Positions 8,611 to 15,952 of a stretch of 64,000 nt of DNA are shown here, piece by piece. The notes under the pieces are model-generated. The model saw nothing but the letters and a program-made list of their open reading frames with translations, made no database searches and was not told the DNA's origin. The stretch is from contig NZ_JACOOZ010000004.1 in the NCBI RefSeq assembly GCF_014287775.1, positions 246,275 through 310,274 on the forward strand, written 5' to 3'. How positions within the stretch are numbered: position 1 is the stretch's first letter; every line of letters starts with the position of its first letter. A program made the translations under genes and the position numbers. The stretch is from Eubacterium_G segne. Its GTDB lineage: Bacteria; Bacillota; Clostridia; Lachnospirales; Lachnospiraceae.

Positions 8611-8634
8611 TGCATGGGATATATATCCCATGCA
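8611..8634. promoter_or_regulatory. Perfect 24-base palindrome between secreted-protein gene and transporter genes
   Basis: TGCATGGGATAT followed by its exact reverse complement forms an uninterrupted 12-base-pair stem in the 89-base gap of the operon. There is no strong T-run on the minus strand, so it is more likely an mRNA processing or stability element, a partial terminator or a protein site than a full terminator. Confidence 0.55.
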
Positions 8635-8673
8635 CCCACCTAAAATTTATATGTAATAAAAATATTTCAAAGC

Positions 8674-9084
8674 TTATGGAAGCCACACACCTTGCACTTT
8701 TAAACTAGAATAATCTCCGCTACTATCAATTTGTCCCACTAAATGATACTTTGTATTTTTATATCCTTTTGCCGTATATGGCAATTTATACTTCTTAATT
8801 TTCTTAATTAGTGTATAATTTGTTACTGCCGCATTATTAGATGCCTTTCTTACACGGCATCCAAATACATCACCTGATAAAAAATTACTGTAGTTCGTAT
8901 CCTTCAATGTAACATATGCATTTTGTTCATTATCTTCTTTTGCATAATTAGCTGTCTGCTTTTTTAGTTCTTTAGCTTTAAAATCGAATTTAAAAGACTG
9001 GTTTGCCGCAAAAACTCCTGTACAACCTAATGACATACATAACGCCAATGTTAACGCTGTTACTTTTCCTATTTTCTTTCTCAT
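8674..9084 (-). CDS. Secreted DUF2712-like protein
   Basis: A 136-residue precursor with a classical signal peptide (about 26 residues, predicted cut after VFA-A). The mature part is about 110 residues, with KEDNEQNAYVTLKD near its start and QGVWLP at the end, a pattern I associate with DUF2712, a small secreted Clostridia family often next to agr genes. Its start overlaps the agrB stop by four bases. Position between a quorum-sensing processor and an ABC transporter suggests a secreted factor made at high cell density, perhaps a bacteriocin-like protein; activity is unknown. The family call is from memory of the pattern. Confidence 0.65.
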   Translation of the reverse strand: MRKKIGKVTALTLALCMSLGCTGVFAANQSFKFDFKAKELKKQTANYAKEDNEQNAYVTLKDTNYSNFLSGDVFGCRVRKASNNAAVTNYTLIKKIKKYKLPYTAKGYKNTKYHLVGQIDSSGDYSSLKVQGVWLP

Positions 9085-9698
9085 TTTAAATTCCTTTCTT
9101 CAATTAATCTGTTTTCCCTATAAATATTTCTTATGTTTTTCAACGTTCCCAATAATAGTGTCAATGCAACTAAAATAATAAAGACTATCTCGCTTGATGC
9201 CATTGTTAAATTAAGCTTATAGAAAACTGCATACAGGACAAAATCAACAGCAATCATTCCATATATTATCTTTTTATTTCGCTTAATCTGGTACTTCTCC
9301 AATGGATGGTTTGAATTAATCAATGGTGAAAATACTATTATCACTATAATTGACAGTATCCCGAGTATTTGCATAACAATATTTACATATAAGTTTTCTG
9401 CACAATGAACCAACACTATTGACAGACCATATACTCCTATCGAACATAAAAAGCAAACCTCGCTTCTTTTACAATGATATCCTCCTGCAAGCATTCTCAG
9501 CGGTATAAAGAATAAAATGAAAGCCAGCATGTGAAATAATTCTCCTGACAATATGCTTATCAATAAACATGTTAATAAGATGCTTCCATTCAATATGATA
9601 ACCTCTACTGCATACAGATAAATCTCATATGACTGAATATCTAACATTTTATTTTTTATTAATAAGAATGTAACATCTTCCGCTAAATGTTTAAACAC
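9081..9698 (-). CDS. agrB: AgrB-type autoinducer-processing membrane protease
   Basis: Integral membrane cysteine endopeptidase (205 residues) that cuts the AgrD precursor and closes the peptide ring. The catalytic pair is visible as His75 in GGYHCKR and Cys82 in SEVCFL, with the same seven-residue spacing as in Staphylococcus AgrB. About five to six hydrophobic helices follow. It starts with GTG at 9698, overlapping the agrD stop by eight bases, so the two are coupled. The secreted DUF2712-like gene follows with a four-base overlap. Confidence 0.92.
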   Translation of the reverse strand: MFKHLAEDVTFLLIKNKMLDIQSYEIYLYAVEVIILNGSILLTCLLISILSGELFHMLAFILFFIPLRMLAGGYHCKRSEVCFLCSIGVYGLSIVLVHCAENLYVNIVMQILGILSIIVIIVFSPLINSNHPLEKYQIKRNKKIIYGMIAVDFVLYAVFYKLNLTMASSEIVFIILVALTLLLGTLKNIRNIYRENRLIEERNLK

Positions 9699-9855
9699 TC
9701 TTATTTACCTTATGGCAACTCTTTTTTGTCTGCTTTTCTTTCAAAAGTTGCATAGGCATTTTAGGCTCATAAAAGCAGAAAATGGATGCTGATTCACTTG
9801 ACACTTTTGCAACAGACTTTAAAATCTTACCGACTAATTTCTTGTTTTCTTTCAT
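9691..9855 (-). CDS. agrD: AgrD-type cyclic peptide autoinducer precursor
   Basis: A 54-residue gene with AAAGGAGAT eight bases before its ATG. It has an amphipathic, lysine-rich leader (KLVGKILKSVAKV), a core SASIFCFYEPKMP and a charged tail. The conserved AgrD pattern is a five-residue ring followed by x-E/Q-P. Aligned on YEP, the ring would be SIFCF, closed through serine as a lactone; the cysteine lies inside the ring rather than at its first position. It sits immediately before agrB and after the promoter region that follows agrC, the normal agr arrangement. Confidence 0.88.
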   Translation of the reverse strand: MKENKKLVGKILKSVAKVSSESASIFCFYEPKMPMQLLKEKQTKKSCHKVNKSV

Positions 9856-9904
9856 TTGTTTTCATCTCCTTTCATCATTTTAATTTTGTCCTTGAGTTTA
9901 CCCC

Positions 9905-9935
9905 ATAGCAATACTTTTGATTTCTGTATTGCTAT
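9905..9935. promoter_or_regulatory. Inverted repeat in the agrD leader/promoter region
   Basis: Perfect 10-base arms ATAGCAATAC (9905-9914) and GTATTGCTAT (9926-9935), 11 bases apart, about 50-80 bases before agrD. A candidate -35 (TTGATA) lies just upstream on the minus strand. It could be the site of the cassette's response regulator or an RNA hairpin in the leader. I see no coding region in 9856-10006. Confidence 0.5.
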
Positions 9936-10006
9936 TACAAATAGTATCAAAAAATATCCCACAAAACGAAAAATGGATTTTTTTGCTATTTTTTTGGATT
10001 ATTTTG

Positions 10007-10042
10007 CAAAAAAAAATTAACTCTGGAATGAACTCCAGAGTT
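10007..10042 (-). terminator. Terminator after agrC
   Basis: Arms AACTCTGGA (10019-10027) and TCCAGAGTT (10034-10042) are followed on the minus strand by a run of nine T. The stem begins in the agrC stop codon. It separates the agrAC transcript from the agrD operon. Confidence 0.85.
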
Positions 10043-11363
10043 ATCTTTTTTTGTTTAATATCATAATTTTTGTAATTACTTCGTCATCTTCTTTTATCAT
10101 TTGATATGTTCCATCATACTTTTCTAAAATACTTTTTACATTTTTCAATCCAATTCCATGAAACCTCTTTTCTTTTTTTGTAGTCGAAAGTTTATCAGGT
10201 AATTTGCCCTTATATGAATTAATTACTTTTATGATTAGTAATTTTTTTATTTCCTTAACAATAATTTCAATACGTTTCTCACTTTGTGTTTCACATGCCT
10301 CTATGGCATTATCAATTAAATTCCCAAAAATACACACAAAATCTATATCTGAAACTATGCATTCCGGTGGAATTTTAACATTAACTGAAAAGTTTATCCC
10401 CTTTTTTTCTGCCAAATTTTGTTTTGTGTTTATAATGGCATCTACCACTTCATTACCTGTTTTTATGTAATAAATCTTCTGCGCCAGAGTCTCACTTTCA
10501 TTTTCAATAAAATCTTTTAATTCTTCTATTTTTCCTTCATCTAACCAGTGTTTAATTACCAATACTTTATGTTTATAATCGTGTATGCTACTTCTCCATA
10601 AATTAAAGGTCTGTTCCGTATTTTTCTCAGCTTTTACATTCATTTCATTTTGTAATTCCAACAAAGCTAGCTCCTGTTTTTGTTGATAATTTTCCGCTAA
10701 CTTTAATACCAAATCAAACATCACGATTATCATTACAATTGAAAAGAAAAAAAAGATAACCGAAAATAACCTTATATCCTGACTGTCGGATACTATACTT
10801 TTTTCAATAGTATAGTAATCTAAAGCAACTAATATAATTGCAATAAAACATATTACAACTATATACTTTTTAGGAATGTCTACTTTTTCATAATTATATT
10901 TATAAATTAAGTAAATTAAAATGCATAATATCAACTTACTAATGAAAACGCATCCACAACGTTCTAAACTTTGCTCGTTAAGCAGATAACTTGTCTTTAC
11001 CGACATAAGGATTCCACCCATTTGTGCAATAACAAAATCAATTGCCGAATCTATTACCGCATAAATTAAAGTCGATAATATCAGTAAGTTATATCTCTGC
11101 CTGTATATAATACACTGTAGCGAAAACAACATAATAATTCCCAATATTCCATTAATAAATGAAAACAGCTCCATTTTGTTTACTGTCATAACCATAATGG
11201 ACGCTAAACAGGAATATACAAATATTCTCATTTTACTATTTTTATCATTAAATGATTCATTTTTTATAAAAATTTTTACTAAAATACAACACAATATAGT
11301 TTCCACTAATGTTGCAAAATATTCTACGCTCCAATATAATACTATCATACTCTTCTGCTCCAA
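10041..11363 (-). CDS. agrC: AgrC-type sensor histidine kinase
   Basis: Membrane receptor kinase (440 residues) for the AgrD-derived peptide. The first 200 residues form about six transmembrane helices. A coiled coil (LALLELQNEMNVKAEKN) leads to the phospho-accepting histidine in HDYKHKVLVI. The GHKL ATPase follows: N-box GNLIDNAIEACE, then GIGLKNVKSILEKY. This is the HPK10 subfamily that pairs with LytTR regulators. It overlaps agrA by 19 bases. It should phosphorylate the 11345-12076 product when autoinducer accumulates. Confidence 0.92.
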   Translation of the reverse strand: MEQKSMIVLYWSVEYFATLVETILCCILVKIFIKNESFNDKNSKMRIFVYSCLASIMVMTVNKMELFSFINGILGIIMLFSLQCIIYRQRYNLLILSTLIYAVIDSAIDFVIAQMGGILMSVKTSYLLNEQSLERCGCVFISKLILCILIYLIYKYNYEKVDIPKKYIVVICFIAIILVALDYYTIEKSIVSDSQDIRLFSVIFFFFSIVMIIVMFDLVLKLAENYQQKQELALLELQNEMNVKAEKNTEQTFNLWRSSIHDYKHKVLVIKHWLDEGKIEELKDFIENESETLAQKIYYIKTGNEVVDAIINTKQNLAEKKGINFSVNVKIPPECIVSDIDFVCIFGNLIDNAIEACETQSEKRIEIIVKEIKKLLIIKVINSYKGKLPDKLSTTKKEKRFHGIGLKNVKSILEKYDGTYQMIKEDDEVITKIMILNKKR

Positions 11364-12076
11364 TAACTTGATATGGCTTCTTTTACTTCTTTTATTCTTG
11401 GTCTGCTGACAATCAATTTTGTTCCATTATCCAATGTTATATCGTGACCTGAATATTCATCTATATATTTCACATTAACAATACAACCACTATGTATTTG
11501 GATAAAATCTTCATCATTCAATTCACTATAAAGTTTCTTTATGGTTTTTCTTCCTACAAGATTTCTTTTTTGATTACCGTTTGTAAATACACTCATCCTT
11601 CTTGCATATACTTCAAAATACATAATACTTGTATGTTTTAAGCGGACTTCTCCATCCTCTGTTTTAACTACAATGCTTTTAGCATTTTCACTGGAAATTC
11701 GTTTATATGCTCTTTTCAGTGAATATTCAATTTCTTCTTCTATTTTATTTTTCCTAATATATTTGAATGGATTATAATCAATAGATTCAAACACATACTG
11801 TTCATGTGCGGAAATAAAAATAAGTATAATATCAGACCCTGCATTTCGTATTTTTTTTGCGACTTCAAGACCGGAAATATTTGGCATGTCTATGTCTAAA
11901 AATAAAATGTCAAAGTCTTCTTTGCTGTTACAAATCAAATCTACCACTTCATTCCCATCCATATAAAGATAAGTTTCTATTGTAATGTTTAAATTATTTG
12001 CAGCTTTAACCAATTCTTTCTGAATAATATCTAAAGATGCCTGTTTATCATCACACACTGCAATATTCACTATCAT
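11345..12076 (-). CDS. agrA: AgrA-type LytTR response regulator
   Basis: Two-domain regulator. The receiver has the acidic pocket CDDK, the phospho-acceptor aspartate in DILFLDIDMP and a lysine in YIRKNK. The LytTR DNA-binding domain runs from about residue 140 (SIMYFEVYARRMSVFT, FIQIHSGCIVNVKYI). I chose ATG 12076 because GGGGGTGA lies six bases upstream; a TTG 15 bases earlier is in frame. It is expected to activate the agrD promoter and so the secreted protein and ABC transporter. Confidence 0.9.
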   Translation of the reverse strand: MIVNIAVCDDKQASLDIIQKELVKAANNLNITIETYLYMDGNEVVDLICNSKEDFDILFLDIDMPNISGLEVAKKIRNAGSDIILIFISAHEQYVFESIDYNPFKYIRKNKIEEEIEYSLKRAYKRISSENAKSIVVKTEDGEVRLKHTSIMYFEVYARRMSVFTNGNQKRNLVGRKTIKKLYSELNDEDFIQIHSGCIVNVKYIDEYSGHDITLDNGTKLIVSRPRIKEVKEAISSYWSRRV

Positions 12077-12169
12077 TGATTTCACCCCCAACCAGTATTT
12101 TTAGATTACAATTCTGTATTGTAACAGAGAATACAATAAAACTCAAATTTGTCTAATTATGCAAATAAT

Positions 12170-13228
12170 TTATTTAATGTATTCTTTTGCTAACATAAAA
12201 ACAACTAACGCAACTCCAATCCCCCCACTTATTAATATCAGCACATAATTTCTTCTAACTATATCTTCAACATTCACCATCACTTTTATAATGGCATAAA
12301 TCACCAACACAACCATTGCACCCATAACTAAATTGATTTTCCATAAATTATTTATTACATCTCCAAAAATAATTATTGCCAGTAATTCTGTTAATACAAC
12401 TATAGCTGCGTTTCTATCTAATACTTTATTTCTAATCAGCTTTACGATTTTTATAACTAAAACCATTATTAACATAACGATCAACAAAAGCATTATTGTT
12501 ATTCCAACATATGCCAATATTTTCACACCGTCTGCCATGTTTTTGTTACCTATATTACAATTTATTTCAAATCCGACAATGTTATATGCTTTTTTAATTA
12601 ATCTAATTACTCTAATAAATATATTTTTAATCCAATTACCAATTTGAAAAATGTCTTTTTTCAAAACACTATTTCTATATGCAACGCATAACGAAAATAC
12701 AATTCCATATGTAAGTAATATAAAAATCAATCCCTTATACTTTTTCTCCATTTGGTTTTCTGTTTTCAATTTTCCCATCAGGACTTGTTGACTTACTTCT
12801 TTTTGTAAGTCCTGCTTTCTTAATTCAAGTTTTTTCTCTTTTTCTGACAATTTTATTTCTTTATTTTCAAGTAATTTCTTTTGCACCTTGATTTCGTTTA
12901 TTATTGCGTTGTTATCTTCTCTTTGCCTGTCTGTCTGTTCTTTTATTTTCATTGCTTCTTTCATCATTTCTTCTGCTTTCCTCAACTGCAAGTCGCTCTC
13001 GCTCAAGCTCTCTATTTTCTCGTTCAACAATTTTATTTTCTCTGCTTGATTCTGAATCTGCAATGATGCTTTCTGCAATGTCCGTTGCAGTTTTAAGTTG
13101 TCTGATGATTGTTTCTGTATCTTTGCTTTCTGCGTTAATATTGTTGTTTCCATCTGCTGTAACTCCGCTGTCAGTTCTTCTGCTAAGTCTGCCAGCTCGT
13201 TCATTTTTAATTTTTCTGATTCTGTCAT
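12170..13228 (-). CDS. Coiled-coil membrane protein, relaxase-associated (MobB-like position)
   Basis: A 352-residue protein whose first 155 residues are a long coiled coil, followed by about five transmembrane helices. Its ATG has AAGGAGAG 11 bases upstream. The first 317 bases lie inside the 3' end of the relaxase gene in another frame, while the rest extends beyond it. In RSF1010 a membrane protein gene, mobB, is likewise nested in the relaxase gene, so a role in bringing the relaxosome to the transfer channel is plausible. No homology to MobB is claimed; only layout and membrane character agree. Confidence 0.7.
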   Translation of the reverse strand: MTESEKLKMNELADLAEELTAELQQMETTILTQKAKIQKQSSDNLKLQRTLQKASLQIQNQAEKIKLLNEKIESLSESDLQLRKAEEMMKEAMKIKEQTDRQREDNNAIINEIKVQKKLLENKEIKLSEKEKKLELRKQDLQKEVSQQVLMGKLKTENQMEKKYKGLIFILLTYGIVFSLCVAYRNSVLKKDIFQIGNWIKNIFIRVIRLIKKAYNIVGFEINCNIGNKNMADGVKILAYVGITIMLLLIVMLIMVLVIKIVKLIRNKVLDRNAAIVVLTELLAIIIFGDVINNLWKINLVMGAMVVLVIYAIIKVMVNVEDIVRRNYVLILISGGIGVALVVFMLAKEYIK

Positions 13229-14339
13229 CTATCTTACTACTCTCCTTCCTCATTCTTCTTTTGATTTCAGCAATTGCTGATTCTGTTGTTTTAATGTTTT
13301 GTTCTGTTCTATTAATTTTCTGTTCTGTATCATTAATGAATCTACCTGTTGACTCAACAGACTGTTTTCCTGATTCAGTTCTTCCATTAGGCTCAATGTA
13401 TCCCCTACCTTTTCTATCACTGCCAATACTTCCTTTAACTCTTCCAACTCTTTCATATATCTGTTCAACCCTTTCCTTTAATATTTTTGTTATTTCAGCA
13501 ATGCTCTTCTTAATCTGCATTACCAATTTATTTGATTCCTTAACTTTTCTGTTATACTCACATCTGTCTGATACTTTTCCCTTTTGTTCCATTTGTCTTG
13601 CTGCATAGCCTTCATGAATTGTAGGTTCAATATCTAATCCCTGCTCTTCAAAACTTCTATGATCTATTTTTTGTTCCTCTATAAGAAATTTATTGCAATA
13701 ATCAGCCCAGTTTTTTCTCCATTCCTTAAGCTGTTCTTTTGAATTCCATTGATTTTGAATCACATCAATTCTTTTCCAAAGTTTTTCTTCGCCCTTTCCT
13801 TTTCTGATTCTTACCTTTTGTTTTCCATTTTCATCAAGCAATGGTATTTTGTTTCCATTATCATCACGTGCGAACTCTGTCTTTCGCATATTTGACCAAC
13901 TTCCATCTTTATTAAATGCTCTCATTGTACACATACAATGCACATGATGATTTCCTTCTTTTTCATGATATGCCCAGTCTGCTGCCATTCCTTTATTTAC
14001 AAAATTCTCCTTTATAAATTCCCGCATTCTTGAAATTGTCTGCTCCCGATTCCACTCATTGGGAACTGCTATTTCAAACTCTCTTGCATACTGACTGTTT
14101 CGTTTATTTTCCCTTTTTTCAACTGCATTCCATAAAGTTTCTCTATCAGCCAAATCTTCAGGTGCATTTTTAGGTAAGAGTACTTCTGCAAATACAACTT
14201 CTTCTTTTCTTGTATAGTTAAAAGATAAACCAAGTCTTGCATCCTTTAATTTTTGTCCTGAAATATATGCAGCTGACGCAACAACACATTTTCCAATACT
14301 TGATTTAATTATTCTTGTTGTAAAATGATATATTGCCAT
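12912..14339 (-). CDS. MobA/MobL-family relaxase
   Basis: Starts the transfer of the element by nicking one strand at its oriT. I chose ATG 14339 (MAIYHF), seven bases after GGAGGTG, giving 475 residues; an upstream in-frame start would run through a hairpin repeat. The N-terminal MOBQ domain has the typical IYHF opening, KCVVASAAYISG, and the metal-binding HUH-type motif in GNHHVHCMCTMRAF. The C-terminal 200 residues are a charged coiled coil that is also read in two other frames by the nested genes at 13250-13468 and 12170-13228. Upstream lies a structured region that may hold oriT. Confidence 0.88.
   Translation of the reverse strand: MAIYHFTTRIIKSSIGKCVVASAAYISGQKLKDARLGLSFNYTRKEEVVFAEVLLPKNAPEDLADRETLWNAVEKRENKRNSQYAREFEIAVPNEWNREQTISRMREFIKENFVNKGMAADWAYHEKEGNHHVHCMCTMRAFNKDGSWSNMRKTEFARDDNGNKIPLLDENGKQKVRIRKGKGEEKLWKRIDVIQNQWNSKEQLKEWRKNWADYCNKFLIEEQKIDHRSFEEQGLDIEPTIHEGYAARQMEQKGKVSDRCEYNRKVKESNKLVMQIKKSIAEITKILKERVEQIYERVGRVKGSIGSDRKGRGYIEPNGRTESGKQSVESTGRFINDTEQKINRTEQNIKTTESAIAEIKRRMRKESSKIDDRIRKIKNERAGRLSRRTDSGVTADGNNNINAESKDTETIIRQLKTATDIAESIIADSESSRENKIVERENRELERERLAVEESRRNDERSNENKRTDRQAKRR
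13250..13468 (-). CDS. Small coiled-coil protein nested in the relaxase gene
   Basis: A 72-residue protein (TTG start at 13468 after AAAGGAAAGGG; ATG four codons later) lying wholly inside the relaxase gene in another frame. It is one continuous heptad-like coiled coil (ENSLLSQQVDSLMIQNRKL). Its TGA is followed at once by the ribosome binding site of the next nested gene, which starts 19 bases later, so the two look like a translated pair. Conservation has not been tested; a chance frame is possible but less likely given the translation signals. Confidence 0.5.
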   Translation of the reverse strand: MNRYMKELEELKEVLAVIEKVGDTLSLMEELNQENSLLSQQVDSLMIQNRKLIEQNKTLKQQNQQLLKSKEE

Positions 14340-14352
14340 ATTTACACCTCCA

Positions 14353-14420
14353 TCCAAGTGAAACTTGGTGCTATCCAAACGCATAGTTTGGCTCCCTCTG
14401 AGTAAGAGCGCACAATGAGC
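14353..14420 (-). repeat. Structured repeat family 2 in the relaxase leader
   Basis: On the minus strand: CTCAGAGGGAG, hairpin CCAAAC-TATGC-GTTTGG, linker ATAGCA, hairpin CCAAG-TTTCA-CTTGG, then the relaxase ribosome binding site. Homologous in layout to 2096-2160. As part of the 5' untranslated region it could control relaxase translation, or it may be part of the transfer origin. Confidence 0.55.
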
Positions 14421-14490
14421 AACGCGAATGTTTATAAACGTTGGGCTCCGCCCACGTATAAGTGCGCCCTTCTTAAAAGAAGAAGGGAAT
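14421..14490. other. Candidate transfer-origin region
   Basis: This gap upstream of the relaxase holds a palindrome GTTTATAAAC, a GGGC-TCC-GCCC hairpin, an inverted pair GCGCAC / GTGCGC (about 14408-14413 and 14462-14467), and CCCTTCTT-aaaag-AAGAAGGG, the last perhaps terminating the 14518 gene. oriT sites of MOBQ relaxases usually lie next to the gene and contain inverted repeats. No nick-site consensus was identified. Confidence 0.35.
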
Positions 14491-14517
14491 AGAAAAATAT
14501 CTACTCCCTTTCACAAA

Positions 14518-14826
14518 CTACTTATTTGAATTAACATTTGTTTCCTTAACTCCCATTGCTGTTGAAAAATATTTACCGTTTTGTTCCTGCTTGTTTAAAA
14601 ATCCTATCAATTTAGGTATGTCATCTTTTTCAATAGTTTTTCCCAAAACTGATTCAACTGCTGCACCTACCTCAATTAACCTGTGATTTCGCTTTCTTCT
14701 ATTTTCCTCAGCCTGCTTCTTTTCCAACTCTTTAATCTGTTCCTTTAAATTGTTTGCCTTTTCCAAATATGCAATTTGTTTCTTTGAAAGTTCATCTTTT
14801 CTTTCTTCATATGTTCTTTTTGCCAT
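14518..14826 (-). CDS. Relaxosome accessory-like protein (DUF3847/MobC-like)
   Basis: A 102-residue protein with a basic N-terminus, a coiled coil (about residues 15-48) and the conserved pair RNHRLIEVGAAVESVLGK. This RxHRLIExGAxxES pattern is typical of small proteins encoded before MobA/MobL relaxases in Firmicutes elements. They are thought to help the relaxase recognise oriT. It is co-directional with the excisionase-like gene upstream and the relaxase downstream. Confidence 0.7.
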   Translation of the reverse strand: MAKRTYEERKDELSKKQIAYLEKANNLKEQIKELEKKQAEENRRKRNHRLIEVGAAVESVLGKTIEKDDIPKLIGFLNKQEQNGKYFSTAMGVKETNVNSNK

Positions 14827-14841
14827 TTTAAATCCCTCCTA

Positions 14842-15057
14842 TTATTTAATTGCTTCAACATCATTTCTTATTCTTAAATCTCTGCCTTCATTTTTTGACA
14901 AAAAATTTTCCAGCACATCTTTTTTAATAAGAAACTTTCTGCCTACCTTTATTACAGGTATTTTTTTCCACTCAATTAGATTTCTTAAAGTATTCTTTCC
15001 TATACCTGTAGATTTTGAAGCTTCTTCTACTGTATAAGCTAATTTAGCATTTTGCAT
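14842..15057 (-). CDS. Excisionase-like HTH protein
   Basis: A 71-residue protein from ATG 15057, eight bases after AAAGGAG; longer in-frame starts overlap the ribosome binding site. It has the MerR/excisionase winged-helix pattern: AYTVEEASKSTGIGKNTLRNLI, then KIPVIKVGRKFLIKKDVLENFL. Such proteins act as recombination directionality factors in Tn916-like elements. It is transcribed divergently from the XRE repressor. Confidence 0.8.
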   Translation of the reverse strand: MQNAKLAYTVEEASKSTGIGKNTLRNLIEWKKIPVIKVGRKFLIKKDVLENFLSKNEGRDLRIRNDVEAIK

Positions 15058-15078
15058 GTTTATCATCTCCTTTCTCGC

Positions 15079-15193
15079 TTGCATATTGCAATTATTGTTT
15101 TATAATATAATTTGCTTTTTAAAATTTGTCAATATCTTTAGCAAATTAATTTCAATACTCAATATTGCATTATGCAAATATATATGATATTAT
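15079..15193. promoter_or_regulatory. Divergent promoters with two palindromic operators
   Basis: Two near-identical palindromes, TTGCATATTGCAA (15079-15091) and TTGCATTATGCAA (15165-15177), frame the region. The minus-strand promoter is TTGACA (15132-15127), 17-base spacer, TATATT (15109-15104), driving the excisionase and mob genes. The plus-strand promoter has -35 TTGCAT (15165-15170), inside the second palindrome, and -10 TATTAT (15188-15193), driving the repressor. This is the expected layout for a XRE repressor controlling both directions, including itself. Confidence 0.7.
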
Positions 15194-15224
15194 TTTGTTA
15201 TCTTAAAGAGAGGAGTTTATTCCT

Positions 15225-15824
15225 ATGAGAGATAAACAATTATGTGCTGATATTGGAAAACGTATCAAGCAAAGACGTAAAGAATTAAATCTGAGTTTAG
15301 GATATATAGCTGACAAAATGGGCGTTAATATATCCACAGCTCAAAGATATGAAGCAGGACTTATTGATAATTCTAAAAAAATTGTTGTGGACAGTCTTGC
15401 TGAAATACTTCACACTACACCGGAATGGTTACGTGGAGAAACATCAGATTTAAACTCTGATGTAAAAGATTATATGGAACTGAAACTAATTGATTCATTC
15501 AATTCAGTTTTAAAATCTTTCTCTAATAATTTAACTGAAGACGCATCAATGTTTTCTAAAAACATGTTTTTATTATTATTAAATGAATTTGCAGAATTTA
15601 ACAAATCTTTTGAATTTGCTCTTTCTAATTATTCTAATAATGATAATAGTGATATTGCTAAAACTATTGGGTTTAGTTCTTCAAATGAGTTTAATGAAGT
15701 TATGTTTTTAAGAGAGCTTAACAGTACAATAAATACTTTTACCGAGTTAAGCGATATTCTTAGAACTTATGCAAAAAATCCAACTATTGCAAACAACAGA
15801 CTTAACGCTCTTTTGAAGCAATAA
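15225..15824 (+). CDS. XRE-family transcriptional repressor
   Basis: A 199-residue regulator with an N-terminal helix-turn-helix (about residues 8-65: RIKQRRKELNLSLGYIADKM, NISTAQRYEAG) followed by a helical C-terminal domain without recognisable peptidase residues. Ribosome binding site GAGAGGAG. It probably represses the divergent excisionase/mobilization promoter and its own gene through the flanking palindromes. It lacks the Ser-Lys autoprotease of LexA-like phage repressors, so induction must work differently. Confidence 0.85.
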   Translation: MRDKQLCADIGKRIKQRRKELNLSLGYIADKMGVNISTAQRYEAGLIDNSKKIVVDSLAEILHTTPEWLRGETSDLNSDVKDYMELKLIDSFNSVLKSFSNNLTEDASMFSKNMFLLLLNEFAEFNKSFEFALSNYSNNDNSDIAKTIGFSSSNEFNEVMFLRELNSTINTFTELSDILRTYAKNPTIANNRLNALLKQ

Positions 15825-15916
15825 TATTTAAATAATTTTATGTAGGAGGTATTTCACATGGTTACAAAAAAATAAAAAGTTAATTACTTGAAGAAAAATG
15901 ATATATTAGCCTATTA

Positions 15917-15946
15917 TCCTTTCCCAAGTACTTAACTTGGAAAGGA
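15917..15946 (+). promoter_or_regulatory. Hairpin covering the integrase ribosome binding site
   Basis: TCCTTTCC-c-AAGT (15917-15929) pairs with ACTTGGAAAGGA (15935-15946). The 3' arm holds the Shine-Dalgarno GGAAAGGA six bases before the integrase ATG. If formed in the mRNA it would block translation. Confidence 0.55.
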
Positions 15947-15952
15947 AATAAT

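Noticed and set aside
12904..13608. Plus-strand 234-residue open frame opposite the relaxase
   Set aside because: It is the antisense of a lysine/glutamate-rich coiled coil, giving a low-complexity Leu/Ser protein; no ribosome binding site and no motif.
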